A DNA stretch of 64,000 nt from Palleronia pelagia (GCF_900110115.1 NZ_FOCM01000001.1:372001-436000), one strand, 5' to 3'; shown: positions 17,386-26,773, counted from the stretch's first letter. Notes: generated by a model not told the origin, from the letters alone. Numbers and translations: made by a program.

Positions 17386-19155
17386 TTATTCGGCCGAGGC
17401 CAGCTGCTTCGGCAGCTTGAAGGTCCAGAGAAGACCACCCTGGTTGAGGTAGTTGACCTTCTTGGCGACTTCGCCACCCCAGAGCGGCACCGCGCCGCCC
17501 CAGCCCGAGATCACGGTCACGTACTGCTCGCCGTCCTGTTCCCAGGTGACGGGCTGGCCGACGATGCCCGAGCCGGTCTGGAACGACCACAACTCTTCGC
17601 CGGTCTCGTCGTCATAGGCGACGAAGCGGCCTTCGGGGGTGCCGGTGAAGACAAGGCCGCCCGCGGTCGCCATCACGCCACCCCAGAGAGGCGCGTCGTT
17701 TTTGGCTTCCCAGACCCATTCGCCGGTATTGGGATCGATGGCCTTGAGCGACCCGATATGGTCCTCGTAGTTAGGCTTGATGGTGAAGCCCGAGCCCAGA
17801 TAGGCCGCGCCCTTCTTGTAGCTGATGGGCTCGTTCCAGATATCCATACCCCATTCGTTCGAGGGCACGTAGAACAGGCCCGTCTTCGGCGAATGCGCCA
17901 TGGGCATCCAGTTCTTGCCGCCCAGGAACGAGGGCGACGAGAACACGATCTCGCCCTTCCCGCCGTCGGCGGCCTCGGACGGATCGCCGGGGCGGTTGTC
18001 TTCGTTGAAGATCGGGCGGCCGGTGTCGTCGATGCCCTCGGCCCAGGTGATGTCCTTCACGAAGGGCGCGGCCGAGACGAAAGCGCCGTCTTCGGCGTTC
18101 AGAACGTAGAAGAACCCGTTGCGGTCGGCAGTGGCCAGGCGGTCGTTGCCCTCGGCGTCCTGGAAGGCGACGACCTCGTTCACGCCGTCGTAGTCCCACC
18201 CCTCGCGCGGGGTGGACTGGAAGTGCCATTTGATCTCGCCGGTGTCGGGGTCGATCCCCAGCCGCGAGGCGGCATAGAGGTTGTCGCCGGTGTTGCCCTC
18301 GGTGGGCTGGCCGGCGCCGCGCAGGTGGCTGTTCCACGGCGCGGGGTTGCCGGTGCCGAAGATCAGCGTGTTGGTGCGCGCGTCGTACGAGCCGCCCAAC
18401 CAGGTGGCGCCGCCACCCGTCTTCCACATATCGCCCGGCCAGGTGGCGTTCAGCTCGCCCGTCATGGTCGATTCTTCGCCGTTGAGGGTGCCCATGTGGC
18501 CCTCGATCACGGGGCGGGTCCAGACCATCTCGCCGGTGTCGGCGTCGCGGGCCTGCACTTCGCCGACGATGCCGAACTCACCGCCCGAGTTGCCGGTCAC
18601 CACCAGCCCGTCCACGATCAGCGGTGCGGCGGTGTAGGAATAGCCGGCCTTGTAGTCGGCGATCTTGTCGCGCCACACCACGTCGCCGGTCTTCAGGTCC
18701 AGCGCCACCAGGCGCGCATCCAGCGTGCCGAAGATGATCTTGTCGTTCCAGATGGCGGCGCCGCGGTTCACCACATCGCAGCAGGGCAGGATGCCCTCGG
18801 GCAGGCGCGCGTCGTACTGCCAGATCTCCTCGCCGGTCTTGGCGTCGATGGCGTAGAGGCGCGAGTAGGAGCCGGTGATGTACATGATCCCGTCATGGAT
18901 CAGCGGCTGGGTTTCCTGGCCGCGCTGCTTCTCGCCGCCCAGGCTGAAGGCGTAGGCGGGCACGAGGTTGGCCACGTTGTCCTTGTTGAGCATGTCTAGC
19001 GGCGAATAGCGCTGCAGGTCACGGCCCATGCCGTTGGTCAGCACGTCGCCGCCCGAGGCGGCGTCGCCCGCCAGCATCTCTTCGGTCACGCCCTGGGCGT
19101 GCGCGACGCCGGTGGCCAGAAGGCCCGCGGCGACGATGGTAACGAAACGATTCAT
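17386..19155 (-). CDS. PQQ-dependent alcohol dehydrogenase, lanthanide-type (XoxF/ExaF-like)
   Basis: Periplasmic eight-bladed quinoprotein that oxidises alcohols and passes electrons to cytochrome c. 589 residues with a signal peptide cleaved near AHA|QG. Visible signatures: vicinal disulfide C125-C126 in LPCCDVV, metal ligands E183 (GGEFG) and N260 (GTGNPAPW), and the catalytic region WDYDGVNE with D311 and D313. The second Asp two residues after the catalytic Asp is the recognised lanthanide-binding signature; calcium enzymes carry Ala or Ser there. The [11 protein letters not shown] segment looks more like ethanol-type than methanol-type enzymes, so substrate is open. GGGAGGA precedes the ATG. 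It diverges from an ABC importer gene. Confidence 0.9.
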   Translation of the reverse strand: MNRFVTIVAAGLLATGVAHAQGVTEEMLAGDAASGGDVLTNGMGRDLQRYSPLDMLNKDNVANLVPAYAFSLGGEKQRGQETQPLIHDGIMYITGSYSRLYAIDAKTGEEIWQYDARLPEGILPCCDVVNRGAAIWNDKIIFGTLDARLVALDLKTGDVVWRDKIADYKAGYSYTAAPLIVDGLVVTGNSGGEFGIVGEVQARDADTGEMVWTRPVIEGHMGTLNGEESTMTGELNATWPGDMWKTGGGATWLGGSYDARTNTLIFGTGNPAPWNSHLRGAGQPTEGNTGDNLYAASRLGIDPDTGEIKWHFQSTPREGWDYDGVNEVVAFQDAEGNDRLATADRNGFFYVLNAEDGAFVSAAPFVKDITWAEGIDDTGRPIFNEDNRPGDPSEAADGGKGEIVFSSPSFLGGKNWMPMAHSPKTGLFYVPSNEWGMDIWNEPISYKKGAAYLGSGFTIKPNYEDHIGSLKAIDPNTGEWVWEAKNDAPLWGGVMATAGGLVFTGTPEGRFVAYDDETGEELWSFQTGSGIVGQPVTWEQDGEQYVTVISGWGGAVPLWGGEVAKKVNYLNQGGLLWTFKLPKQLASAE

Positions 19156-19412
19156 TGGTGTCCTCCCTGATCGTTTGGGACGCAGACGCATCCCGGTCCG
19201 GACACGCTCGCAGTCGGCTCGATCATCGGCAGGCCTCTAGGCCACACATATTGAACAATGGTCGTACGACCCTGGGCGGGCGCGCGGTTGGCACGGAATT
19301 TCTTCTTGCGCTCAGTGGTTTGGCCGCGCGCCGCCGGCGCGTTTCGCCTTTGGTCGTATATGGATGCCGGCGCCCGCTGGTATCGTCGCGACAGCCACCC
19401 TGGGAGGAGATC

Positions 19413-20387
19413 ATGGGAGTCATCAAGGCATTCGGCGCCGCCGTTCTGGCGGGCGCCCTCGGTACGGTCGCGGCATGGGCCGAGACGCCGACATTGCGCG
19501 CCGCGGTCCTGAAGTTCGGCACCGTCAACTGGGAGCTCGACACGATCCAGCACTACGGTCTGGACGCCGAGCAGGGCTTCACGCTCGACGTGCAGGGCGT
19601 TGCATCGGGCTCGGCGGGCGAGATCGCGTTCCAGGGCGGCGAGGCCGACGTGATCGTGTCCGACTGGCTCTGGGTGGCGCGGCAGCGCGCGGCGGGCCGC
19701 GACTACGTGTTCATTCCGTATTCCAAGGCGGTGGGCGGCGTGCTTGTCCCGGAAGGCTCCGGCGCCATGACGCTGGCGGATCTCGCCGGTGGCAAGATCG
19801 GTATCGCGGGCGGCCCGTTGGACAAGTCCTGGTTGATCCTCCAGGCCTACGCGCGGTCCGAGCTGGGCATGGACCTGTCCGGCGAGACCGAGCAGGTCTA
19901 CGGCGCGCCCCCGCTCATCTACAAGACGGCGACGGGCGGCGACCTGGATGGCGCCATCAACTACTGGCACTTCATGGCCAAGATGGAAGCCGCCGGCATG
20001 CGCAAGCTGATCGATATCAGCGACGCGGCCATAGCCCTTGGACTCGACCCCGAGACGCCGCTGCTCGGATATGTGGTGAAGGGCGAGATGTTGCGTGATT
20101 CCCCCGAGTTGGTGCGCGGTTTGGCCGCCGCGTCGCGCGCCGCGAAGGACCTGCTGGGCACCGACGACAGCGCGTGGGACCGGCTGCGCGACCGCATGAA
20201 TGCCGACAACGACGCCGAATTCGCGGCACTGGTCCAGGGCTTTCGCGCGGGTATCCCGGCCGAGGGTCCGGTGGACGAGGCCGCGGCCACGCGCATGCTG
20301 TCGCTGATGGCCGAGCTTGGCGGGGACGAGCTGGTGGGCGAGGCGACCGAGCTGCCCGAGGGCACGTTCCTGCAACCCGGCAGCTGA
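19413..20387 (+). CDS. ABC transporter substrate-binding protein, NitT/TauT (SsuA-like)
   Basis: 324 residues with a Sec signal peptide ending near AWA|ET. The mature protein is an SsuA/THI5-like type II periplasmic binding fold: TLRAAVLKFGTVNWELDTIQHYGLD, then FQGGEADVIVSDWLWVARQRAAG and GGPLDKSWLILQAYARSELG. Family members bind small organic acids, sulfonates, nitrate or pyrimidine precursors; the ligand cannot be read here. GGGAGG precedes the ATG. Its stop overlaps the ATPase start (TGATG). The matching permease is not adjacent; the best candidate lies at 35312. Confidence 0.88.
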   Translation: MGVIKAFGAAVLAGALGTVAAWAETPTLRAAVLKFGTVNWELDTIQHYGLDAEQGFTLDVQGVASGSAGEIAFQGGEADVIVSDWLWVARQRAAGRDYVFIPYSKAVGGVLVPEGSGAMTLADLAGGKIGIAGGPLDKSWLILQAYARSELGMDLSGETEQVYGAPPLIYKTATGGDLDGAINYWHFMAKMEAAGMRKLIDISDAAIALGLDPETPLLGYVVKGEMLRDSPELVRGLAAASRAAKDLLGTDDSAWDRLRDRMNADNDAEFAALVQGFRAGIPAEGPVDEAAATRMLSLMAELGGDELVGEATELPEGTFLQPGS

Positions 20388-21067
20388 TGTCGGCCACCGT
20401 GACCGAACTCAGACCGGGCGGTTCCGATCGCCCGGTTCTGCATATCCGGATCAACGGATTGCGGCTGGACGGGCGGCCCGTCCTGGGCGCGATGGAGCTG
20501 CGGGTGAAGCGCGGCGAGACGGTGGCGCTGGTCGGCCCGTCGGGCATCGGCAAGACGACGCTGCTGCGCGCCGTGGCCGGGCTGCAACGCGGGGCCGAGG
20601 GGCATATCGACGCCCCCGCGCGGACCGCGATGATCTTCCAGGAGCCCACCTTGCTGCCCTGGCGCACGCTGACCGACAACCTGCGGGTCACGACCGGGAT
20701 TGATGCGGGCGCGGCCGACAAGCTGCTCGCCGAAATCGGGCTGGGCGGGCGCGGGGATGCTTTTCCGGGCCAGCTGTCGCTGGGCCAGCAACGCCGGATG
20801 GCGCTGGCCCGCGCCTTTGCCACGCGGCCCGAGCTGTTGCTGATGGACGAACCCTTCGTGTCGCTCGATCCCGGACTGGTGGACGAGATGATGGGCCTGT
20901 TCCTGCGCCTGCGCGCCGAGACTCAGGCCACCACGCTGTTCGTGACCCATGTGCGGGACGAGGCGGCGCGTCTGGCCAGCCGGATCGTCACGCTGGGCGG
21001 GCCGCCTGCGACGGTGGTCGACGACGCGCCCAACCGGGCCGGACCCAAGGGGGTGGGATACTGCTGA
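20387..21067 (+). CDS. ABC transporter ATP-binding protein, NitT/TauT type
   Basis: 226 residues. Walker A GPSGIGKTTL (~residue 48), Q-loop MIFQEPTLLPWRTLTDNL, a degenerate signature LSLGQQRRMALARA (LSLGQ in place of LSGGQ), Walker B LLLMDEPFVSLD and the switch His in FVTHVRDEA. Short for the family, and with a Gly-Pro-rich tail. The start codon overlaps the binding-protein stop, so the two are coupled. No permease follows; the next gene is on the other strand. Confidence 0.88.
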   Translation: MSATVTELRPGGSDRPVLHIRINGLRLDGRPVLGAMELRVKRGETVALVGPSGIGKTTLLRAVAGLQRGAEGHIDAPARTAMIFQEPTLLPWRTLTDNLRVTTGIDAGAADKLLAEIGLGGRGDAFPGQLSLGQQRRMALARAFATRPELLLMDEPFVSLDPGLVDEMMGLFLRLRAETQATTLFVTHVRDEAARLASRIVTLGGPPATVVDDAPNRAGPKGVGYC

Positions 21068-21103
21068 CCTGCGGATCGATCCCGCCCGTGCCGTTGCGGC
21101 GGC

Positions 21104-21643
21104 TCAGAACAGCGGCGCGAACCGCCACTCGTCCGCGTCTGGCGTGACCGCGTTCGGGTCGTAGTCCGCCGCCTGAAGGCGCTTGGCGATATCCAGACCG
21201 TCGCGCGCGGCGGCATCGACCATGCGGCGGCCTTCCTCGGCGTCCTTGGCGATGCCGTGGCCGCGCAGCAGGTTCATGCCGTGGTTGAACTTGCCCACCG
21301 GGTCGCCCAGGTCCGCGGCACGCCGGTCCCACGCGGCACTCGCGTCGGGGTCGTAGTCGCCGCCCAGCCCGTTGTTGTCCAGCTGGCTCATCCACGTCAT
21401 CGCGCCGGGATAGCCCGCCTCGGCGCAGCGCTCGAAAATCGCGCGGGCCGTGGCGTGGTCGCCGGACTTCGTCATCATGTAGCCCGACGCGCACAGGGTC
21501 ATCGAGGTCTCGCCCCGCGCCGCGCGATCACGCATGGATTGCCACGTCATCTCGTCTGGATTGAGGGTGCCCAACGGATCGTCCTCGGCCAGGGCGGGCA
21601 AGGCGATCAGGCAGGCGATGGTGCAGGACAGGATCTGTTTCAT
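21104..21643 (-). CDS. Sel1-repeat exported protein
   Basis: 179 residues with a signal peptide (MKQILSCTIACLIALPALA|ED). The mature part carries Sel1/TPR-like helical repeats: HATARAIFERCAEAGYPGAM, WDRRAADLGDPVGKFNHGMNLLRGHGI, EEGRRMVDAAARDGLDIAKRL. Probably a periplasmic scaffold. It is the last gene of the minus-strand ABC/beta-propeller operon, 60 bases after the permease. The start is placed at the signal peptide Met rather than an upstream in-frame Met with Arg-rich leader. Confidence 0.78.
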   Translation of the reverse strand: MKQILSCTIACLIALPALAEDDPLGTLNPDEMTWQSMRDRAARGETSMTLCASGYMMTKSGDHATARAIFERCAEAGYPGAMTWMSQLDNNGLGGDYDPDASAAWDRRAADLGDPVGKFNHGMNLLRGHGIAKDAEEGRRMVDAAARDGLDIAKRLQAADYDPNAVTPDADEWRFAPLF

Positions 21644-21703
21644 GGGTCCACACCTAGCACGATCGTCCCGGCGCACCCATCGCGCCATGGTCGTAGACCG
21701 GGA

Positions 21704-22492
21704 TCAGGCGCGCTTGCGGATCAGGCCGCGGGCCGGGTCGTATCCCCAGATCGCCAGGGCCCCGAAGGCCAGCGTGGCCAGCGTGACCCAAAGCAGCGCC
21801 CAGGGCTCGAGCCGCAGATACAGCGCGAAGCGGATCAGCTCGACCGCGTGGGTGAAGGGGTTCACCGCGCAGATGTCGTGCAGGAGTTCGGAAGATTCCG
21901 CCATCTTCCAAAGGGGATAGAGGGCGGAGCTGAGAAAGAACATCGGGAAGATCACGAAGTTCATCACGCCCGCGAAATTCTCGAGCTGGCGGATGAAGGA
22001 CGACAAGGCCAGCCCCAGGGCGCCCAGCATCAGGCCCGCCAGCGCAAGCGCGGGCAGCACCGTGACATAGCCCCAGCCCGGCACGGTGATGCCGAACAGC
22101 GCGGCGATGGCGAGGAAGGCGTAGACCTGCAGGATCGAGATCGCGGTGGCGCCCGCCAGCTTCGACAGCAAGAGCCACCAGCGCGGCAGCGGTGCGGTCA
22201 GCAACAGCCGCATGGACCCCATCTCGCGGTCGTAGACGAGGCTCAGCGCGCTCTGCATCCCGTTGAACAGCAGGATCATGCCGCACAGGCCCGGCACGAT
22301 ATAGGTCTCGTAGGTGATGTAGGTCTGGTAGGGCGGGATGATGCTGAGCCCCAGTGCGGCGCGGAACCCGGCCGCGAAGACCAGCAGCCACACGAGTGGA
22401 CGCACCAGCGCGGCGAGGAACCGCTCGCGCTGGTGGACGAAGCGCAGGGCCTCGCGCGCGACGATCGCCCTGAAGGCGGTGAGCCAGCTCAT
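21704..22492 (-). CDS. ABC-2 type transporter permease (PedC/LutF-like)
   Basis: 262 residues, six membrane helices, ABC-2 family. Clear blocks: VREALRFVHQRERFLAALVRP-type opening, PGLCGMILLFNGMQSALSLVYDREMGSMRLL (family core), and FPMFFLSSALYPLW. ABC-2 permeases of PQQ-alcohol-oxidation loci (PedC in Pseudomonas putida, lut genes of Methylobacterium) have been tied to lanthanide handling; similarity and context support that here, but it is an inference. The partner ATPase lies 94 bases upstream; the gap contains an interspersed repeat. Confidence 0.82.
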   Translation of the reverse strand: MSWLTAFRAIVAREALRFVHQRERFLAALVRPLVWLLVFAAGFRAALGLSIIPPYQTYITYETYIVPGLCGMILLFNGMQSALSLVYDREMGSMRLLLTAPLPRWWLLLSKLAGATAISILQVYAFLAIAALFGITVPGWGYVTVLPALALAGLMLGALGLALSSFIRQLENFAGVMNFVIFPMFFLSSALYPLWKMAESSELLHDICAVNPFTHAVELIRFALYLRLEPWALLWVTLATLAFGALAIWGYDPARGLIRKRA

Positions 22493-22545
22493 GGGTGTCC
22501 GGCCGACGAGGGGGGCCGCTCGCCCCCCGCGCTGCGCGCCCCCCC

Positions 22546-22570
22546 GAGAGGTATTTGGGGAAAGATGAAG
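22546..22570 (+). repeat. interspersed GTATTT/GATGAAG repeat, type A
   Basis: Copy of a short intergenic element: GAGAGGTATTTGGGGAAAGA followed by TGAAG, preceded by a GC-rich hairpin (22511-22528). It lies between the ABC ATPase and permease genes. Related copies are at 37175 and 62295. Confidence 0.65.
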
Positions 22571-22586
22571 GGGCGGGCGGCGCGGA

Positions 22587-23300
22587 TCATGCGGCCACCC
22601 TGGTCAGGGTGAGGAACGTGTCGGAAAGGTTTGATCCTGCGGTGATTTCGGCGGCGCGGCCGTCGCGCAGGATGCGCCCCCGGTGCAGGATCAGGAGATG
22701 GTCGTCGGCGCGCACCTCGTCCGTCAGGTGGGTGGCCCAGAGGACGGTCAACCCGTCGCCGCAGAGGTCGTGGACGTGGTCGGTGATGGCGCTGCGGCTG
22801 GCGGCATCGAGGCCCACGGTGGGTTCGTCCAGCAGCAGCACGCGGGGCCGGTGGACCAAGGCGCGCGCGATCTCGGCCCGGCGGCGGTGGCCGCCGTTGA
22901 GGGCCCGCGCCCGCTCGCCCGCCCGTGCCCGCATGTCCAGCCGGTCGAGCGCGGCGTCGATCCTTGTGTCGGCCTCGCGTCCCGAGATCCCGTGCAGCGC
23001 CGCGAAATAGCGCAGGTTCTGCCGCACGGTCAGGTCCAGGTCGAGCGTCGTCTGCTGGAACACGATGCCCATGGCCCCCAGCGCCCGGCGCGGCGCGGTG
23101 TCGAGGTCGTGCCCCGCCATCGTGATCCGGCCGCCGGCGGTCGTGAAAAGCCGCGTCAGCAGGCCGAACAGCGTGGATTTTCCTGCCCCGTTCGGGCCCA
23201 GAAGGGCGCAGAATCGGCCCGCCGGAATGTCGAAGGACACCCCGTCCAGCGCCTGCCGCGCGCCGTAGGAGAAGCTCAGATCCGCGACCGACAGGCTCAT
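22587..23300 (-). CDS. ABC transporter ATP-binding protein of PQQ-alcohol locus (PedB/LutE-like)
   Basis: 237 residues, ABC-2 type exporter ATPase. Walker A GPNGAGKSTLF, Q-loop GIVFQQTTLDLDLTVRQNL, a signature reduced to ALNGGHRRRAEIARAL (NGG in place of SGG), Walker B LLLDEPTVGLD and switch His in WATHLTDEV. It resembles the ATPase subfamily named after PQQ-dependent alcohol dehydrogenase systems (TIGR03864). The ATG overlaps the stop of the preceding small exported protein by four bases, so expression is coupled. Confidence 0.85.
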   Translation of the reverse strand: MSLSVADLSFSYGARQALDGVSFDIPAGRFCALLGPNGAGKSTLFGLLTRLFTTAGGRITMAGHDLDTAPRRALGAMGIVFQQTTLDLDLTVRQNLRYFAALHGISGREADTRIDAALDRLDMRARAGERARALNGGHRRRAEIARALVHRPRVLLLDEPTVGLDAASRSAITDHVHDLCGDGLTVLWATHLTDEVRADDHLLILHRGRILRDGRAAEITAGSNLSDTFLTLTRVAA

Positions 23301-23725
23301 TGGATGGTAATCTCGACCCTCTGGGTTTCGCCCTCGGTTCCGGGGATCGCCAGCGCGTAGCTGCCGGGCTTGATCGCGATGAAGCCGATTTCCATGGTGC
23401 CGGCCTCGTCGAATTCGACCGAATCAAGCCCCAGTGGCCGGATTTCCAGCCCGTTGATGACGATCTCGTCGATCCAGATGGCGCGAAAGAAGGCGGCGCC
23501 GGCCAGCGCCAGTTCCTGGCTGCCGTCCGCCTGGATCTCGATCTCGTAATAGGTGCCGGATTGCAGCGTCAGAGGACCGTCCGACACGGGCTGGCCGGCG
23601 GCAAGCGTCAGGGGCGGAAGGTCCTCTTTGTTGCCCGCGCTCAGGAGGCCGGCGAAGCCGAGATCGTGGGCGATGGCGGGGCCGGCGGCCAGCACCAGGG
23701 CAAGGGGCAGGGCGCGAAAGCGCAT
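23297..23725 (-). CDS. small exported protein, beta-rich, in PQQ-locus ABC operon
   Basis: 142 residues with a clear signal peptide (LPLALVLAAGPAIA|HD). The mature protein is predicted mostly beta: PLTLQSGTYYEIEIQADGSQ, AFFRAIWIDEIVINGLEIR, MEIGFIAIKPGSYALAIPG. It looks like a cupredoxin-type sandwich but has no Cys or Met copper ligand set, so it is not a copper protein. It lies between the beta-propeller gene (11-base gap) and the ABC ATPase (4-base overlap). A similar small exported protein occurs in lut-type loci; equivalence is a guess. Confidence 0.7.
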   Translation of the reverse strand: MRFRALPLALVLAAGPAIAHDLGFAGLLSAGNKEDLPPLTLAAGQPVSDGPLTLQSGTYYEIEIQADGSQELALAGAAFFRAIWIDEIVINGLEIRPLGLDSVEFDEAGTMEIGFIAIKPGSYALAIPGTEGETQRVEITIQ

Positions 23726-23736
23726 GTACGGTCCTT

Positions 23737-24708
23737 TCAGTTGGTGGGGCGGAAGGCGGCACCCCAGGGGAAGCGACCCACCTTGATGGTCTTCTCGGCC
23801 GTGCGCGAGGCCACGTCGACGACGGTCACGTCGCCCGACAGCCCGTTGGTGGTGAAAAGCTTGCTGCGGTCCGCGTTGAACGCCATGTGCCAGACCCGGC
23901 GGCCCACCAGGATGTAGTCCTCGACCTCGTAGGTCTCGGCATTGACCACGGCCAGGTGGTTCGATGGCCCCAGCGCGACGAAGGCGATCTCGTCTCCGTT
24001 GGTGAATTCGAACCCCACGGGTTGCACGCGGTCGGGATGGATGTTGGGCAGGTCGAAATCGATCTTCGCCTTCTCGGACTGCGTTTCGACGTCGAACACG
24101 GTGATGGTGCCGCCGATTTCCGAACTGACCCACAGCTCGGTTCCGTCCTTCACGAACTCGGCGTGGCGGGGGCGGCTGTCGACCAGCGTGTTGGCGAAAA
24201 GCTCCTGCGTCTCGGTGTCGATCCAGTGCGCCATGTTGGTGGTCTCGGACGTGGTGATGGCGATGGTGCCGTCGGGGCTGACCGCCATGCCTTCGGGCTC
24301 GATTCCGACGTCGATCTGGGCCACGACCTCGCGCGAGACGGTGTCGACCACGGTGGTGATCGCGTCGTCCTCGTTCGCGATGTAAAGGTGCCGGTTGTCG
24401 GGGTGCAGCACGAATTGCTCGGGGTCCTCGCCCGAGGGCAGGTCGTGCAGGATCTCGCCGGTTTCCGGGTCCATGACCTGCACCGCGTCACTGTCGGACG
24501 CGCAGATATAGACCACGCTGTGATCCTTGGCGAAGGTGATGCCGCGCGGGCGTTCGCCGGTGGGAATGGTACGCGTGACTTCGAGCGTCTCGATGTCGAT
24601 GACCGAGATCGTGTCGTCGAATTCATTTGTCACCCAGATCTCGTCGGCCTGTGCGGGCAGGGCGACTGCCAGGGCGAGCGCGCTGGTGGCAAGGGTGGTT
24701 CGGATCAT
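23737..24708 (-). CDS. PQQ-catabolism-associated beta-propeller protein
   Basis: 323 residues: signal peptide ending ALPAQA|DE, then YVTN/NHL-type seven-bladed propeller repeats such as IWVTNEFDDTISVIDIETLEV, VVYICASDSDAVQVMDPETG, HLYIANEDDAITTVVDT and KLFTTNGLSGDVTVVDVASR. This matches the periplasmic propeller recurrently found beside PQQ alcohol dehydrogenases (TIGR03866). Molecular role not established; a metal or protein-interaction chaperone role is possible. 75 bases after the binding protein gene in the same operon. Confidence 0.85.
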   Translation of the reverse strand: MIRTTLATSALALAVALPAQADEIWVTNEFDDTISVIDIETLEVTRTIPTGERPRGITFAKDHSVVYICASDSDAVQVMDPETGEILHDLPSGEDPEQFVLHPDNRHLYIANEDDAITTVVDTVSREVVAQIDVGIEPEGMAVSPDGTIAITTSETTNMAHWIDTETQELFANTLVDSRPRHAEFVKDGTELWVSSEIGGTITVFDVETQSEKAKIDFDLPNIHPDRVQPVGFEFTNGDEIAFVALGPSNHLAVVNAETYEVEDYILVGRRVWHMAFNADRSKLFTTNGLSGDVTVVDVASRTAEKTIKVGRFPWGAAFRPTN

Positions 24709-24783
24709 CGGCGTGTGTCTTTCTTGTTGCCGGGGAGGGGGTGCTGTCCCCGCTCGGGTATTACCGGACCGGCGAAGTTGGGT

Positions 24784-25947
24784 TCATTCGGAGAAGTCGG
24801 TGCATTGGGTTTCGGGGGCGTCGCGGCCCAGCGTGTCGAGTTCGGTCACCGGATGCAAAAAGCCTTCGAGCGGGGCTTGCGCCACCAATCCACGGGGATG
24901 GACCAGCGGGATCGGCTGGCGCATCTGGCCGTTCCACGCGCGGAAGCTGAGAGGGCGGCCAAGGAAGCCGCCGAGCTCGAAATCCGGGCCCAGGATGTAG
25001 TCGCGCAGTGCCTCCGGCTCGGCTGAACCAGTGCGCGTGGCGGCTTCGCCGAGGGTCCGGATGGCAGCCCAGGCGGCATAGTCGCGCGGCTGCATGGCGC
25101 GGCCCGCGATCTCGAGGAAGCGGTTCTGCAACTGCCGCGCGCCCCACTGCTCGACCACCGGGTGCCAGCCCGTGGGCACCAAGCCTTCCGAGCCCACGAT
25201 CGGCCGCGGCTCCCACGTGTTGTACAGCATGTAGCGGGCGAAGTCGTGGATCTCGTCGGCGACGATCAGTGCATCGTAGCGGCCGAACTCCTGCGTGAAG
25301 AGCGGCATCTCGGTCGTGGCGGCGCGGCGGATATCGGTGTCGTAGCGCCAGTCCTTCCTGTCGCCGACGCGCAGCCCGAATTTTCGCAGCGATTGCTCGA
25401 TGCTGGCCGCGAAGGCCTGGTCCGCCGGGTCGCCGCCCGTCACCATCGGCAGCTCGTCCCATCGCCGCAGCACCAGGAACTGCGCCAGCGCGTCGGTGCG
25501 CATGGCCGTGGAGGGCAGGGCGTGCAGCATGTTGGCGCGGCAGTCACCCTCGCGCAGGCGATTGTCCGGCGCGGCAACGTTGAAAACCAGCGCGTCGGCG
25601 GCGGCGGGCAAGTCCGTGACCGACAGAAGCGCGTCGGCGGGCGCGTCGACCAACAGCAGGTCCGTCCGCTCCAGCAGCGGCCCGGCGGCGGCCGCGATGT
25701 CCTCGCCCGGCGCGATGTCGACGAGGTCGAGCGCGTAGGTCTGGCCGGTGAAGCGGCCGGTCGTGGCGTTGTCCTCGATCCCCAGCCGCGCGCCGGCGAT
25801 GCCCAGGTCCGGCGGCGGCAGGTCCAGGTCCGACACGGTGGGCGGCGGCGTTTCCTGCAGCCGCAGGTAGCCGATGGTCAGGTCCTGCGCCCATGCCGGC
25901 GCGGCAAGAAGGGCGAGGGATACGGCCAATGAACGAAATTTCATCAT
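24784..25947 (-). CDS. periplasmic binding protein of PQQ-alcohol ABC system (TIGR03863-like, LutA/PedA-like)
   Basis: 387 residues from MMKFRSL, signal peptide ending PAWA|QD. The mature part is a type I binding-protein fold (LIVBP-like): LTIGYLRLQETPPP, LGIEDNATTGRFTGQTYALD, LLVDAPADALLSV, FNVAAPDNRLR, then a second lobe with IVADEIHDFARYMLYNTWEPRP and a long C-terminal part. This is the dedicated binding-protein family of PQQ alcohol dehydrogenase loci. First gene of the minus-strand operon; it diverges from cytochrome c550 across 133 bases. Upstream in-frame Met residues are ignored because they lack a signal peptide. Confidence 0.85.
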   Translation of the reverse strand: MMKFRSLAVSLALLAAPAWAQDLTIGYLRLQETPPPTVSDLDLPPPDLGIAGARLGIEDNATTGRFTGQTYALDLVDIAPGEDIAAAAGPLLERTDLLLVDAPADALLSVTDLPAAADALVFNVAAPDNRLREGDCRANMLHALPSTAMRTDALAQFLVLRRWDELPMVTGGDPADQAFAASIEQSLRKFGLRVGDRKDWRYDTDIRRAATTEMPLFTQEFGRYDALIVADEIHDFARYMLYNTWEPRPIVGSEGLVPTGWHPVVEQWGARQLQNRFLEIAGRAMQPRDYAAWAAIRTLGEAATRTGSAEPEALRDYILGPDFELGGFLGRPLSFRAWNGQMRQPIPLVHPRGLVAQAPLEGFLHPVTELDTLGRDAPETQCTDFSE

Positions 25948-26080
25948 CCGCTCAGCGTATGGTGCGCCGCGGGTCGGGGAATTCGACTTTGGTGCAGGCA
26001 GGCGAAGGTCGCATGGAGCGGATGCGTCCGCTGCAGTAGCCATGGTGCCAACGCAGACCATGCAAGTGGAGGAGCAGATC

Positions 26081-26773
26081 ATGCGGACCACATCGAAATT
26101 CGCCGTGGCGCTGACCGCCTTGGGGCTGGCCACCATGGCGTACGGCCACGGGGATGTCGCCCCGCAGGCCGTGGACACCGCCGGCCTGCCCGAGGTGGGC
26201 GAGGAATGGCTGACCGAGAACCCCTATCGCGTGGACGCGGCGGGCGAGGAGGTCTGGTTCAAGGCCATCCAGATCGGCGATTCGGGCTACAACCAGAACT
26301 GCGCCCGCTGCCACGGCCTGGGCGCCGTGTCGGGCGGGCTGGCGCCGGACCTGCGGTATCTCGAGGCCGAGGAATACGGCGACGAATGGTATGTCGAACG
26401 CTTCCGCCACGGGTACACCCAGAACGGCACCACCAAGATGCCGGCCTTCGGCGAGCTTCTGGGCCAGGAGGCCGCCTGGGCCATCCGCACCTATATCGAG
26501 ACCCGGCCCGACGGCGAACAGGTGGCCGAGCACTCGGACGCGCTGCGCAGCATCCGCGACCAGCTTGCGGCCTGGGCCGAGGGCAACGGCGACGCGGATC
26601 CCGACGCGGCCAAGGCCGAGCTCGACGCCATCGCGGCGGATATAGAGACCCTGTCCTATGCACCGGTGGCCGACTCGATCGCCTGGCGCGCGAGCCGCCA
26701 GATCGACGGCACCGACGCCGGCTACAGCACCGCCGCCGACACACTGACCGTCGGCCTGTCCGCCGCGCAATGA
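26081..26773 (+). CDS. cytochrome c550, PedF-like
   Basis: 230 residues, signal peptide to about YGHG. One c-type heme site C74-A-R-C77-H78 and a likely axial Met in TTKMPAFGELL (~118). The C-terminal ~90 residues form a helical extension (RSIRDQLAAWAEGN) seen in PedF-type cytochromes, the electron acceptors of PQQ alcohol dehydrogenases. GGAGGAG precedes the ATG. The stop overlaps the start of the XoxJ-like gene (ATGA). It diverges from the ABC operon and lies 6.9 kb from the dehydrogenase it probably serves. Confidence 0.87.
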   Translation: MRTTSKFAVALTALGLATMAYGHGDVAPQAVDTAGLPEVGEEWLTENPYRVDAAGEEVWFKAIQIGDSGYNQNCARCHGLGAVSGGLAPDLRYLEAEEYGDEWYVERFRHGYTQNGTTKMPAFGELLGQEAAWAIRTYIETRPDGEQVAEHSDALRSIRDQLAAWAEGNGDADPDAAKAELDAIAADIETLSYAPVADSIAWRASRQIDGTDAGYSTAADTLTVGLSAAQ

